From Craspedostauros australis (lineage: Eukaryota > Bacillariophyta > Bacillariophyceae > Mastogloiales > Achnanthaceae), in assembly GCA_026770025.1 (NCBI GenBank), contig JAMXDE010000045.1:124001-188000 (forward strand): a stretch of 64,000 bases of DNA, given 5' to 3'. Every line of letters begins with the position of its first letter. Position 1 is the stretch's first letter. Both the position numbers and the translations under genes were made by a program. Under the pieces are notes generated by a model. It saw only the letters and a list, made by a program, of their open reading frames with translations. It made no database searches and was not told where the DNA came from. Shown in pieces: positions 23,893 through 36,146 of this stretch.

Positions 23893-26061
23893 GCTGTTGC
23901 AACGATTGTGATCTCGATGTTGATGCGAATGGTGATGCAAATGCCAGTGGAGTGGAGCAGTAGAGATTGGGAGTGTGATGAATGTTTGCCCAATGTTGAA
24001 ATTATGACGAGAGACGAGGTTCCTCTCACCGATGTCGATGCTGCGCTTCCTTTCTGTGCCTTGCCTCCCTCCAGACTTTCAATCATGTCGCTCTTGAACG
24101 CTCAAGTCGCCGCTCTTTCTCTCTCCTCTGTCCCTTCGCGGTGCTTCCGACACTCACCACGCGCATGCGTTGCGATGGTTGTTCACTCCTCACGCGAATG
24201 AGGTAGAAGTCAGCCAGAAAAGTTACCAACGTTGCGCCTCTTGGGGGCATCAAGTTCTCTGACCATCCGCAGACACGATATGCCTACTCGCAGCTCGTAG
24301 GGATGTACGAGCTGCGGTAAGCAGGGTACGTGTATGATCGTGGACAGAGGCCACCGGCGAAAGCGCAAACGAGCGGACCGCCTTCCATTCCTTGACACCA
24401 ATTGCAGCAAGTGCTGATCCCACAAGGGACATCATGACATTGCTATTATCGTCACCGCCACCGCCACTGCCGTTGTCCCCTCCGTTTCATTTCAGCAGCG
24501 TTGTGCCTTGTGATGCTATTGTACATGCGGTAGCTTGGCGTTTGTCTGTCTCCGTCTCGTGCTGATATTTCTCGTCTCCATGTGCCCCGGCTCGCACCCG
24601 TGAATCCTCAAGGGGCTGATCGCCAAGGTTGTGCGATCTATTATACGTGCCGCTCCATCTGGCTGCGATTCGCCAAAACGGTAACAGCAAAGACCTGCCG
24701 AGACGCAAAATGTCGGTAGGGCACTCTGCGCAGTGGCCAACATGTGCTTGCTACGAGCCCCACTCTATTGGCCCTGCAGATGCCATACTTACTACACTTG
24801 AACACATGCGAGCTCCTCGCACGAGCTGTGCACGAAGAGGTCGCGCGCACAACGAGGGTGAGACAGTGCAGAGCAAACGCTTCATCCATCCCCCTGCGCG
24901 AGATAAAACATCCACGAGCAAAGTGCGAAATGGCCGATCCGCCTTGATGGAATTGACCACTCGTTTTCGATGTTGCGAATGGTGGAACACAGCAACCGCG
25001 CGGAGATGGTGTTCGTGGGGAGTCGCATGGCACCAATGCGGGACAAAGGATGTCAAGGACCACAGCTGCGCTAATCTTGTCGGTCCTCGTGTCTCCTGCT
25101 GTGCGGCGAACCCTCTTGTTCGTGGAGTGCAGTAGCCTGCCACATCCGCAGAACGGTTTGTGGGACCCATCCGTGCGAAAGCGATCTTCTGAACACCGGC
25201 GCGAACCGATCTTCACCCTTTTGCGGCTTGAGCCGGCCCGGAACATCACCCTCACCGCGGCAGTTTCGTCCCTCGCCGCCTGTTCTGCACCTTCCACCTC
25301 TCTCCCTTTGCAATGACTTCGACGTCCTCCTCCGACATGGCCAGGCTTTCTTCTTTGTGACGATCCAACAATCCTCGCGCCTGAGCCTTTGACTCTTTCA
25401 ACGCGATCTTTGTGCGTTCGCCGAGCGTTCCTCCCAGTTTCGCTTTCTCTCTTGTGCTGTGGCACAGAGTTCCTTCGGGTCCCGCTTCGGGAGCGCAATG
25501 TCGGTCGCGCCACGATCCCCACATCCACACAACACCAACATCGCCACAAGGACGAGCTACCAAACCGCAGGGCACAATCACGTAAGCGCTATCAACCCTT
25601 CTGTGACCAGTCGGAACGTGATAGCTGTTCTTCAAGAAGTTCTCCGCCCTGCCAAATCAAACACTTCGATATCAAAAATGCCTTTTTGTCCGTCTTTGTC
25701 AGAATAAGCCTAAAAAAGCAATGAGTCACGATTGTTTGGCCTAGAGTATTCAGTTCTCGCTTGTGTCACACTCTCGACTAAATCACAACTACGACTACAA
25801 GGCCAGAAGATTAATTCTGGACTAACAGAGTACCTTAGTATGAAATGTCAAACATGGCTCTTCACCAGCCACCCATCAAAATCGTGACACAACACGAATC
25901 ACGACACACGATCGTTCTGTTGCCGCCAACGGCCGTGCTGCAACCACGCGCCACACAACAATTACACCAACACTTGCACCCACGATGATGGTGACAAAGA
26001 TCATCACAATGATGTGTGTGTGTGTATGCGCTCGTAGAAGAGGACGACTACTGCGCGTGCA
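23893..26061. other. Divergent intergenic region, 2.2 kb
   Basis: No gene is supported. From 24400 to 25720 several frames stay open on both strands, the longest about 300 codons on the minus strand, with Arg/Cys/Ser-rich translations and no recognisable domain. It may be degraded sequence or GC-rich non-coding DNA. The ends carry the promoters of the cyclase-PDE (-) and GUF1 (+) genes. Confidence 0.4.
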
Positions 26062-28344
26062 ATGAACATGACAATGCGAGCATGGCATCACGTTGTGAGA
26101 CATCGGCGATGCATCGTTTCGGTGACACAACACCGTGTTTGCGCCGGTCCGACGCCACAAGCAGCCGCGTTGGGCCACAGCCTGATCGGCAGATCATTCT
26201 CCACCACTACCATCGCCATCACCAATGACGAGTCATCGTTGATCTCCATCACGGATAATCCAGACATCGTGGCCAAGATCCCGCTGGAGGATGTTCGCAA
26301 CTTCTGCTTCATTGCGCACGTGGATCATGGCAAGAGTTCGTTGAGCTCGCGTCTGCTGGAACTGTGCGGCAACTTGGGCCAGGATGCGCAGCGCACTGCG
26401 ATGCAGAGCTCCGTTTCACCAGCGTTCGATGAATCTGAGCAGGACGCAGCTTCGAGCATTGCTGCAAACGTTGGTTCGGTGGGCGATGCACAGAATGCTC
26501 CCAAAATCACTGCATCAGCAGAAAAGGAACAGATCCAGCTGCTCGATACGTTAGCCGTGGAGAAGGAGAGAGGCATCACGGTCAAGGCGGCGACGGCGTC
26601 GATGATCTACCGCCATCCGTCAGCGGTGGGACCCGAAGGCGTTCTGCTCCTCAACATGATCGACACGCCAGGTCACAGCGATTTCGGCAGGGAGGTGTCG
26701 CGATCGTTGACGTTCGTGAATGGCGCCATCCTGCTGCTGGACGCCACGCAAGGCATCCAGGCTCAGACATGGACCGTGTACGAAAAGGCGCGATCGCTGC
26801 CCCACCCGCCCACCCTGCTCACGGCATTGACCAAGATCGATCTCGAAGCCGCCAGGCCCATTCATGTTGCGCTGACGGCCTGCGAATGGTTGCAGATCGA
26901 TGATCCCGATTCCATAATACCCACGAGCGCGCGCAATCGTATTGGCGTGATGGAAATGTTGGACAAGATCTGCCAAGAGGTGCCAGCGCCGAAGCCCATG
27001 GGCGATGATGACGGTATCTTGCTGCGAGCGCAGGTCGTGGATTCGTGGTTCGATGCGCGTGGTGTGAATTGCGTGGTTCAAATCATCAGCGGGCAATTGC
27101 GGGAAGGTGATAGGATCGCGATCTTTGCCAACGACGATAACGGCGGATCCAGTGAGGCGTTTTCCGTGCAAGAGGTCGGGTTGGTTCTGCCGGCATCGAA
27201 GCGAACGCATTCGCTGGTGAGAGGTCAGATGGGATACGTGCGATTTGGTCTGCGGGATCCGAGGCAGGCGAGTCCAGGCACGTTGTTGGTGTACGACGCG
27301 GATACTGGCAAGCAGTTCGAAGTGCCGAAAGCTGCCTTGGGCGTGACATCCAAATCCGTCCTGTTTGCATCCGTTCATCCCGGCGAGGCAGATGGATTTG
27401 AAGAGCTGTGCACCGCTGTGGAAAAGCTGGCCCTGAACGACACGGGGTTGGAGGTTGTGAAGACGTCATCCGGCAGCGGAGGCAGCTCGGAAACTGGCGG
27501 CCCCTTCCTCGGACCTGGTCTTCGCGTTGGATTCCAGGGACTGCTGCACGTGGAGGTGTTCCGACAACGGCTGATGGATGAATTTGGTCTGGAGGCTGTC
27601 GTCACACCGCCCAAGGTGCCGTATCACATCACGCTGCTGCCAGCCAGCTCCAACACCCTGAAGGAACCGGAAACCAAGATTGTGGAAGATCTGTCAGAAT
27701 GGCCGGTCCATGGCACGAAGTTCAAGGTCGAGGAGCCGGTGTCCGAGGTCCGCGTCATGGCGCCCATGGAGTACGCTGGCGCCGTGATGGACCTGATATC
27801 GAGAAAGCGCGGACGCGATCTACAGACGCAGCAGATCGATGAAGACACGTGGGTCTTCGAGGCCAAGATGCCATGGGCCGAAGTGGTCGTCAACTTCCAC
27901 GACATGCTCAAGAACATCACGGCAGGATACGGATCGTTGGATACGTTCGAGGCGGACCCGCCGCTGCAAACGGCCAACCTCTCCAAGGTCGATCTCATGC
28001 TCAATAGCGAAATCATCGGACCGCTCTCCTTCGTGTGTCACAAGGACAATGCGCAGGCCGAGGCGCGCGTGGTTTGCAAGAAGCTGCAGGAGGTGCTGCC
28101 GCGGCAACAGTTCGTGACCGTCATCCAGGCCAAGGCGGAAGGCAAGGTGATCGCCAGCGAGCGCATCCGGGCCTTCCGCAAGGACGTGCTGGTCAAGTCG
28201 GGAAAGATGGTCGGTGGTGGCGACATCTCTCGCAAGAAGAAGCTCTTGGAAGCTCAGAAACGAGGCAAGAAGCGACAGCAGCAAAGTGGTCGCGTGTCAT
28301 TGACGCAGGCCGCCTTCAACAGCGTCATCACCAGGTCGTCATGA
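26062..28344 (+). CDS. GUF1: Mitochondrial translation GTPase GUF1 / LepA (EF4)
   Basis: Single exon, 760 residues. LepA/EF4 GTPases act on the ribosome and promote back-translocation or ribosome assembly. A basic, Ser/Thr-rich presequence ends in RSFSTTT, typical of mitochondrial import. The GTPase domain shows G1 (AHVDHGKSS, 85-93), G2 (ERGITVKA, 169-176), G3 (DTPGHSDFGREVSRSL) and G4 as TKID (257-260) instead of NKxD. About 45 extra residues (roughly 107-153, Ser/Ala/Gln-rich) interrupt the switch I region. Domain II, the EF-G-like III/V domains (GFQGLLHVEVFRQRL) and the LepA-specific C-terminus (ISRKKKLLEAQKRGKKR) are all present. Start: first ATG in frame at 26062, with ATGs 6 and 12 bases downstream. 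Closest alternative would be plastid LepA, but the leader has no signal peptide. Confidence 0.93.
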   Translation: MNMTMRAWHHVVRHRRCIVSVTQHRVCAGPTPQAAALGHSLIGRSFSTTTIAITNDESSLISITDNPDIVAKIPLEDVRNFCFIAHVDHGKSSLSSRLLELCGNLGQDAQRTAMQSSVSPAFDESEQDAASSIAANVGSVGDAQNAPKITASAEKEQIQLLDTLAVEKERGITVKAATASMIYRHPSAVGPEGVLLLNMIDTPGHSDFGREVSRSLTFVNGAILLLDATQGIQAQTWTVYEKARSLPHPPTLLTALTKIDLEAARPIHVALTACEWLQIDDPDSIIPTSARNRIGVMEMLDKICQEVPAPKPMGDDDGILLRAQVVDSWFDARGVNCVVQIISGQLREGDRIAIFANDDNGGSSEAFSVQEVGLVLPASKRTHSLVRGQMGYVRFGLRDPRQASPGTLLVYDADTGKQFEVPKAALGVTSKSVLFASVHPGEADGFEELCTAVEKLALNDTGLEVVKTSSGSGGSSETGGPFLGPGLRVGFQGLLHVEVFRQRLMDEFGLEAVVTPPKVPYHITLLPASSNTLKEPETKIVEDLSEWPVHGTKFKVEEPVSEVRVMAPMEYAGAVMDLISRKRGRDLQTQQIDEDTWVFEAKMPWAEVVVNFHDMLKNITAGYGSLDTFEADPPLQTANLSKVDLMLNSEIIGPLSFVCHKDNAQAEARVVCKKLQEVLPRQQFVTVIQAKAEGKVIASERIRAFRKDVLVKSGKMVGGGDISRKKKLLEAQKRGKKRQQQSGRVSLTQAAFNSVITRSS

Positions 28345-28793
28345 TCTCGATGGCTTGGGAATGATGGGAGACGGAAGGTGATGATGCCTACGAGTCTAGA
28401 GGATGAGCACAAAGATGCAATCTGCTCTAATAGCATTCTTCTCTGACAGGTTTTTGATATATAGCAAGGCTTCATTTTAGAGTGCATCATCGCAGTCAAG
28501 GAACGAACGATGATGGCCACTGCACCACAAGGCACTTTCGCAACGATCTCATCCTATCTCTAGTCTTGAGAGAGTTAGACTGGCTCGTATTGTGTTGAAC
28601 GAGACCAACCTCGAACGTGTTTGGTCACTCGCGCATCGACACGACCGCAACGACGAATGTCATCACAACCCCATTCACCACAAAAGACGAATGGCCAAGA
28701 CAGGAACATCTCTCTTCCATACCATGCCATAGTCGTACTACTATTGCTAGTATTATAGCTCGTGCGAGGAAGCGCATACCTGAACAAGCGACA
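28345..28793. other. Intergenic region between GUF1 and the sulfotransferase-like gene
   Basis: Same-strand spacer. The downstream frame is open from 28617 but has no ATG before 28794. Nothing else seen. Confidence 0.5.
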
Positions 28794-30242
28794 ATGGTGC
28801 AACTACGACGCAGGTCGAACCCAAACGTGTTCGGATCACCCGTGCACTTCCTGCAGCAGACATGGCAATCCACAGCAGGCAGCGTCGGAGGGACCTACGC
28901 TGCTCTGACTCCAGTTGCAGGTCCGAGTCCGAGTGCGAGTGCGAGTGCTACGAACAGCAATCCCAATGCATCGTCGCTGTCACCGTCGCTGCGCCATCGC
29001 ATGCGGAACCTCCCACCACGCGCGTACTTCGTGCTGACAGTCATCGCCATCCAATGCGCGTGGATGACGGTGGATCGGATAGGTCACACGCTGTGCTGGG
29101 ACAGATTCGAGGCACCGATGATCCACATCGTTCCGGACGAGACAAGTCCCATGACGCCCGCTCACTTCTACAGCCGCGAGTACCAGGGACCCTCGCGTGC
29201 CTTCCCCATCTACGAAGGCGACTTCTGTTCCAACGTGCTGATTCCGCAGGAGGAGATGTACCAGCGCACCAACCCGGACCATGGCCTGCTCTACGTCAAG
29301 GAGATGAAGACGGCCTCGACAACGCTGAGCGGCATCACGGCGCGCATATCGCGCAACACCGCCAAACAGCGCATCGCGGAGCTCGATCATCCGCCAGCCT
29401 ACATCCTGAAGAATCGCACCGCTACGTGGACCTGCATGGCCCGATTCGTTCACATCCGCGCGCGCCGCTTCCGCGTCCGCAGACGAGATCAGAGCTTCCT
29501 GTGGAGCTTCGTGCGCGAACCCACGTCGCGATTGATCAGCAAGTTCCTGCATTTCGGTGTGGCGCGCGAAGGCAAATCGAAGGACGCCGCGGCGTTCCGC
29601 AAGTACCTCGCGAGCAACGAGGTCAATGACTTTGCGTACTACCTCAAGACGCTGACGCTGCGACCCAAGATCAATCCGTATCGGCACGACCAGTATGCCA
29701 ACTTTGTCGATGAGATTCTGCAGTCGTACGATTTCATCGGTGTTTCGGATCGCATGGAAGAGAGCCTGGCGGTGCTGCAGATACTGTTGGATTTGCAGAC
29801 GCAGGATCTGCTGTACCTATCCACAAAGACGAACGGTTCGTACGACTTTTATCCCAGGACTCAGGAATGCACGCTGATACCGAAGGCGGACGAGTCGGTT
29901 CAAACGCTGGCGTTCAAGCAGTATCTGTACGGCGAGGAGTTCGAAGACTTCGTGTCGGGCGATGTCGCGGTGTACCGCGCCGTCAATCAGAGTCTGGATC
30001 GCACCATCGACGCGCTGGGCCGCGATCGCGTGCAACGCGTCATGCAACGCCTGCGTGTAGCGCAAGAGATTGCGAACAGGGAGTGCCTGGCCATCACCAA
30101 GTTCCCTTGCAGCAAGGATGGCCAGCACCAGCCCGTCAACGACTGTCTGCAGCAAGATGTGGCATGCGGGTATCAGTGCTTAGATAAGGTCGGCGAACAA
30201 CTGCTCGAGAAGTCGAAGGAGTTCACGTCGCTGCCACCGTGA
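28794..30242 (+). CDS. Type II membrane protein, sulfotransferase-like
   Basis: Single exon, 482 residues from the first ATG of the frame (context ACAATGG). A short basic cytosolic tail with Ser/Ala-Pro repeats precedes one membrane segment (AYFVLTVIAIQCAWMTVDRIG, about residues 79-99), so the protein is a type II Golgi-type protein. In the lumenal part, LLYVKEMKTASTTLSGITARI resembles the 5'-phosphosulfate loop, and FLWSFVREPTSRLISKFLHF resembles the 3'-phosphate-binding motif (R-(D/E)-P-xx-R) of PAPS-dependent carbohydrate sulfotransferases. Several cysteines in the C-terminal third could form disulfides. The likely role is sulfation of a secreted polysaccharide or glycoprotein. The match is motif-level, so the exact acceptor and subfamily are unknown. 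Confidence 0.8.
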   Translation: MVQLRRRSNPNVFGSPVHFLQQTWQSTAGSVGGTYAALTPVAGPSPSASASATNSNPNASSLSPSLRHRMRNLPPRAYFVLTVIAIQCAWMTVDRIGHTLCWDRFEAPMIHIVPDETSPMTPAHFYSREYQGPSRAFPIYEGDFCSNVLIPQEEMYQRTNPDHGLLYVKEMKTASTTLSGITARISRNTAKQRIAELDHPPAYILKNRTATWTCMARFVHIRARRFRVRRRDQSFLWSFVREPTSRLISKFLHFGVAREGKSKDAAAFRKYLASNEVNDFAYYLKTLTLRPKINPYRHDQYANFVDEILQSYDFIGVSDRMEESLAVLQILLDLQTQDLLYLSTKTNGSYDFYPRTQECTLIPKADESVQTLAFKQYLYGEEFEDFVSGDVAVYRAVNQSLDRTIDALGRDRVQRVMQRLRVAQEIANRECLAITKFPCSKDGQHQPVNDCLQQDVACGYQCLDKVGEQLLEKSKEFTSLPP

Positions 30243-30894
30243 CGGCCATGATGCGCATCCGGACGAGTCCTCCAGAGTATTGCGGGTGTGGGCGTCAACA
30301 TACGTAAGACTCCTACAGATTGCTCTGCTTCATTAAATTCTATAATCTCTATTATACTCGCTTTGATCATCATAGTTGCAAATGCAAGGGACTCCTCAGG
30401 AGCAACTTCGAAGTGTTGCTGGTTGAACATCTGCCAACGGCAGCTGCGCAATCTTCCAGTCTCGAGTTCGTGGCCGTATCGTAGCGTGACCATCGAAGGT
30501 AGAGAGAAGATGGCCGAACATTGGAACGGAATTCTGCATTTGGATCACGAGTTCACACGCGCAATGAACGCACAGTATCCAGTCCCGATTGGACCATCCG
30601 AGAGAATGCGAAGAACACCATTCGATGTGTGGAGAAAAAGCGATCCTCTTGGAAGCGGCGAACATCGAACACAGCAATCACCAACAGCGCACACAAACGC
30701 GAAGAAATCCAGACCAAAAGAGACAGCTGCGTCTCAGCCACACCGTCATACCTCAAGGTACGATCTCTCAGTGTTGCAAGGTCGCGCTCACAATCACAAC
30801 CATCAGCATTGCTGTGGCATCGGGACAGTCCAGAGACCGCAATCACTTCTTCCACTTCCACTTGAAGACCACGCAAGCGCATCAGACAAACACC
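30243..30894. other. Intergenic / 5' region of the 2-oxoglutarate dehydrogenase gene
   Basis: Same-strand spacer. The frame leading into 30895 is open for about 300 bases upstream but contains no convincing leader; the presequence begins at the ATG at 30895. No separate gene seen. Confidence 0.5.
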
Positions 30895-33800
30895 ATGAAC
30901 TCCCAACTGCTGTTCGCGAGGACCTGCGGAAGGAGGTCATTTGCTTGGCCGTCCGCGGCTGGCAAGGCGCGTCGCTGGTTCCGATCCGCCCACGGCTCCG
31001 TGCCATGCAGCAACAGACTCGGCGGTCTCCGACGCGTCGGCAGCGGCTTCCCGCGACACGACACCGCGCTGCGGTCATTCGCCACCCTCCCGGAACCCGA
31101 CGAGCAGGAAACCTTCCTGACGGGCACCTCGAGCCTCTACGCAGAGCAGATGTACGAGATGTACACCGAGAACCCGGAATCCGTGCATCCGTCGTGGAAG
31201 CAGTACTTTGACAACCTGCAGGAGGGCGTGCCGTATGACGAGAGCCAGTTCGATAAGCCGACCGCCGTGGCGCCAACCAAGCAACACGCTGCTGTAAGCG
31301 GGGTAAGTTGTTGTGTCTCTTTCCCTTTTGGTGCGACCTGCAGTTTTGTGCTGCGTCCTCGCAGCGGAGTCGTCTCAAACTGTGTGTGTATGTATGTCTG
31401 TGTATGTCTGTCTGTGTGTGAGCGCTATGCGAAACCCAAGTCCTGCTCTGAATTGATCACCATGGCAGCCGAAGGACGAGCACAAAGAAGAATGCATGGA
31501 CCTCAATTCTCTCCCACTGCGCCGTGAAATGGCAACAGGGAATTCGGCTGTGCCACTCTCATCGCTCTTCATCAAGGACATTTGCTCAGTCGCTCTTTCT
31601 CTCTGCCGCATGCGTCTCTCACCGTGCACGCCCTCGACTACTCTGATACCATCACAGGACGGCATGCCATCCGATTCGCTCGCCGTTTCGCACATGATCC
31701 GTGCCTACCAAGTCAATGGCCATCAAGCCGCCCAGCTCGATCCATTGGGCATCCACGCCAAGGAAGCGTTCCCAATGCGCCCAAACAACATGGGACGCGT
31801 CGGAAAGGATGGATATCCTGAGGATCTGGGATTGGAGTACCATGGCTACAACGAGTCTGACCTGGACCGTCGTTTGAATTTCAAGGGACGGTCGTCAGGT
31901 GGAAACAAAGGATACCTGGAGGAACTTGCGGCAGCACCCGGAAAGGTCACCCTGCGCGCCATTCTCGACCAGCTGCGCAAAACCTACTGCGGCACGCTCG
32001 GTGTTGAGTACATGCACATCGGAGATTCCATCAAGATGAATTGGATCCGCGAACGCATCGAAACGCCCAAGTGGCTGTCATACGACAAGGAGAAGAAGAC
32101 GCACCTCTTCGAACGTCTCTGCTTTGCGGACACCTTCGAGACCTTCCTCGCCAACAAGTTCAACACCACCAAGCGCTTCGGTTTGGATGGTGGCGAAGCC
32201 ATCGTCCCTGCCTTGAAGACTGCCATCGATCGCGCCAGCGAGCTTGGAGCCCACTCTTTCGTCATCGGCATGCCACATCGCGGTCGGCTCAACGTCCTGG
32301 CCAATGTCATGCGCAAGCCCATGCCGGTCATCTTCAGCGAGTTCCAGGGCACGCACTACTTGCCAGATCAGTACACAAAATCCAACCACAACTGGGGCGT
32401 CTCCGGTGATGTCAAGTACCACTTGGGTTCCAGCATGGACCGTACCTACCCCGATGGACGTCGCATCCACCTGTCCCTGGTTGCCAACCCATCCCATTTG
32501 GAGTGCGTCGATCCAGTCGTCGCAGGAAAGGCTCGCGCGAGACAGTACTACTGTGGCAACCGGTACGTTCCAGTGCATCGTATCTTGTTTGTGATGTAAT
32601 AGTGCTGTGATGTGATGTGATTGTGATGTGTTTGCCAATGATATGTTGATCTGTATGTGCGCATTCATGCGTGATGCATGCGTGGATGAAGTCAACCAGC
32701 TTACTCACCAACCATGACTCATCGTACCCATGTTGTTGTTTTTTGCTCACCCGTTTCTGCCATCATTCGAACAATATGCACATCGCATACTTTACCCCAA
32801 CAGCGGCGATGACACCCGCAACGTGGTGCCGATTCTACTGCACGGTGACGCCGCTTTCGCTGGCCAGGGCGTTGTCTACGAGACAATGCAGCTGGCCCAT
32901 GTGCCGGACTTTGATGTTGGTGGCACTATCCACGTGATCGTCAACAACCAGATTGGCTTCACCACCAACCCCATCCACTCCCGTTCCACACCGTACTGCA
33001 GCGATCTTGGCAAGGCGTTCAACTGCCCAATCTTCCATTGCAACGGAGATGATCCGCTCGCTGTTTCGACGGCGCTAGAAACCGCGGTGGAATGGCGACA
33101 TCAATTCGGTGGCGATGTCATCATCGATATGGTGTGCTACCGTCGCAATGGCCACAACGAGTTGGACCAACCGGCCTTCACGCAGCCAAAGCTGTACAAG
33201 AAGATCTCGAAGCATCCAACGACATTGGAACTGTTCGAAAAGCGTCTCATCGATGAAGGTGTCTTCAGCAAGGAGGAGGCCGACGAGATCCGTCAGTTCG
33301 TCCTTGACTCCTACGAGAAGGACTTCGAAGCCAGCAAGACCCTCGAACCGAACGACACCGATTGGCTGGCCACCAAGTGGAAGGGATTCAAGGGACCAAC
33401 GCAGCACTCGCGCATCCGACCAACCGGCGTGGAGATCGATGTGCTCCGAGATATCGGCATGAAAGCCGGATCCGTCCCTGATGACTTCAAGCTGCACCGG
33501 CAGATGAAGAAGATCTTCCAGGCGCGCTCAGATATGGCAGAGAAGGGCGAAGGCATCGATTGGGGAACTGCCGAGGCGCTGGCCTTCGGCTCGCTCCTGC
33601 TGGAGGGCAACCACGTGCGTATCACAGGACAGGATGTTCAGCGTGGAACCTTCTCTCATCGCCATGCCGTTGTCAAGGACCAGGACACGGAAGATGAGTA
33701 CACACCTCTCAACCACATCGCCAAGCGCATGGATCCATCTTCGCCAAAGGAGGATATGGCCGGACCAGACACGCAGGCAGGATTCACGTGCCGCAACTCG

Positions 33801-34718
33801 ATCCTGTCCGAATTCGCAGTCCTCGGCTTCGAGTTGGGATACAGCTTGGAGAACCCCAACGCGCTGATCCTCTGGGAGGCCCAATTCGGTGATTTCGTCA
33901 ATGGTGCACAGACCATTATCGACCAGTTCATTTCGAGCGGAGAAGACAAGTGGCTGCGACAATCCGGTCTGGTCATGTTGCTTCCGCACGGATACGACGG
34001 ACAGGGCGCCGAGCACTCCAGCTGCCGACTGGAACGGTTCTTGCAGCAGGTCGATGAAGATCCACATTTCATCCCGGAGATGGCGTACGATGAACGCATG
34101 CAGATCCAGAATCACAACTGGCAGGTGATCAACTGCACCACCCCAGCCAACTACTTCCACTGCCTGCGTCGTCAGATCCATCGTGAGTTCCGCAAGCCCC
34201 TCATCATCATTTCGCCAAAGAACCTGCTGAGAAACAAGCGCTGCGTGTCATCGTTGGCGGACATGGGGCCAGGCACGACCTTCGCGCGCGTCTACGACGA
34301 GACGGATCCTGCCATCAATGAGAACCCAGATCGGGTCAAGCGGCTTGTGTTCTGCACTGGGCAGATCTACTACGAACTTCTAGCCGAGCGTGAAAAGCGA
34401 GGTGCCACCGACATTGCGCTTGTTCGTTTGGAGCAGATCGCACCGTTCGCCTTTGACCGCGTTGCCCAGAACTGTGACAAGTACAAGAACGCCGAGGTGG
34501 TCTGGGCCCAGCAGGAGCCAAAGAACATGGGACCATACTCATACGTCAACCCACGAATCATGACTGCCACCAGGGAGCTCAACAACGACGAGAAGCGATG
34601 CCGCTACGTCGGCCGTCTTGTGAGCGCCGCGCCAGCCACCGGCATCAGCGGCATCCACAAGCAGGAAAATCAGGACATCCTTGATGGTGTGTTCGGAGAT
34701 GTGGAGGAGACTGAGTAG
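30895..34718 (+). CDS. OGDH: 2-oxoglutarate dehydrogenase E1 component, mitochondrial, three exons
   Basis: Exons 30895-31302, 31658-32562 and 32804-34718 join in phase to 1075 residues (donors GTAAGT and GTACGT, acceptors CACAG and CAACAG). E1o is the thiamine-diphosphate decarboxylase of the TCA-cycle 2-oxoglutarate dehydrogenase complex in the mitochondrial matrix. The N-terminus is an Arg/Ser-rich presequence; the E1 N-terminal motif FLTGTSSLYAEQMYEMY follows. The core shows MIRAYQVNGHQAAQLDPLG, HFERL-type FERLCFADTFE, GMPHRGRLNVLANV, NPSHLECVDPVV, LLHGDAAFAGQG and the C-terminal LLPHGYDGQGAEHSS. The third exon completes WAQQEPKNMG near the end. Length is close to the animal enzyme. Start context is ACCATGA. 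Confidence 0.96.
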
Positions 34719-36146
34719 GGTGGCGGCACGGGGATTCCTCGAACCTGCGGCACCGACATGGGCAGCAGGAAACTCAACAACGGAGATAGCCTGAGCCACA
34801 TGAGCCTCACTAATCGCACGATAGTAACACGATGCGTCTCACCGGAGGCAGAAAGAAGTAACCACAAGTGAAGATAAATGAAGAGATTAACAAGACGAGT
34901 CACGATTCTCCGATTCTCATCCCTGTCTTTTCCCTCTGGAGCCCTCCCACAAGGAGAGAGGCAGAGTCATGCGACGTCTCCGCTGATGGATGCCACATTC
35001 ATCAGGGTGCCACTGGAGCCTCTCTCTGGAGAGTGTTCTCGAATTTTTTCTTCATTGAGCTGAACTCTTGTCATGCGCATGTATGTATCATATGCAAGTC
35101 CCATCGGCATGGTATGCATGTAGAGTATTAGTAGAGAGGAGCGAGCTCCACTCGGGCCGCAAGGAGACTCGAGCACATGGCGCATCCAAGGGAGAAGACA
35201 AAAGGATAGTTTCCGCCTCTTCTCTGCAGACGAGGGGTCCCTCAGACACGAACTTCTCCTTCGATCTCTTCGTTCATGTCTCCAACCGTATGATGTGCGC
35301 ACCAGCATCTCTCTCTCTACGCGAGCAACGCTATCAGGAGCGTCACGATTGCATTCTATTCCGCTCTAATAACCCCATCATGGCCTGTCCTTGCAAATAC
35401 TCGGTGCCATGTTGCCATCGCGCAACCCAAGGAGTCTCCCATCTGTTGGCGCACCGATGATTTGGTCATTTTGTGAGCGTGAAGAATTCAAACGTGAGAA
35501 TCGATGCTTGGTATGTCGTAGAAATGTCTCACACATGGTTTCGGCACAAATTTTGTACTCAAGAATGTATATATTGTTATCGATATTACGAAACGTGCTT
35601 TGAGCCTCCGCCATGTCATCCGTTGCGCTCACAAAATTGTTTGTCCCTTGGTGCGGAGGGAGGTGCGTGGTGGCCGCTCCATGAAATTTCTCACTTCGGC
35701 TGTTGGGTGCGCACCATGGTGTCTCTCGATGTGCAGCATCCCCATCAACGCGCAGATCAGACAAGAAGGTGTTGGCATGCGGCCTACTCCATCGCAAGAA
35801 GACGCTCAACAACATCCATCATCTTGCCGAAACCAACGTTCTGTTCATTCAAACAAGCAAGCAAACAATCAAAATCTCCAACCAAACCACTTTGGACAAG
35901 AAGCAACCTCAAAGTGAAGCATCGACGGCAACGTTTTGCACTCCAAGACAGATAAAACGCCCAACAAGAGACAAAGAAACAGTCTGGGCAACCGCGAAAC
36001 CACGTAAGGCAACCAACCAACCAACCATATAGTGGAGTAGAGTAGTCACATTGAAAGAGCAGGAGCGAAGAGTGAGACGCAAGTGACACAGAAGAGAGAA
36101 ACCGCAGGAACTCAGAACCCACAGCACCCCGAATACACCGAGAACC
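34719..36146. other. Intergenic region, 1.4 kb
   Basis: No gene supported. Contains a CCAACCAACCAACC run near 36010-36027 and AT-rich sequence. The final 200 bases are A-rich and look like the 5' UTR of the PS-rich protein gene. Confidence 0.5.

Noticed and set aside
24641-25549. 302-codon minus-strand gene
   Set aside because: Arg/Cys/Ser-rich, no motif, and overlapping frames on both strands are equally open.
25650-25724. Copia-like reverse transcriptase fragment (HFDIKNAFLSV)
   Set aside because: Only about ten residues resemble the RT motif; the flanking translation has no other RT or integrase motif.
30589-30894. Upstream extension of the OGDH first exon
   Set aside because: Frame is open, but the presequence-like start is the ATG at 30895 and the upstream translation has no leader character.
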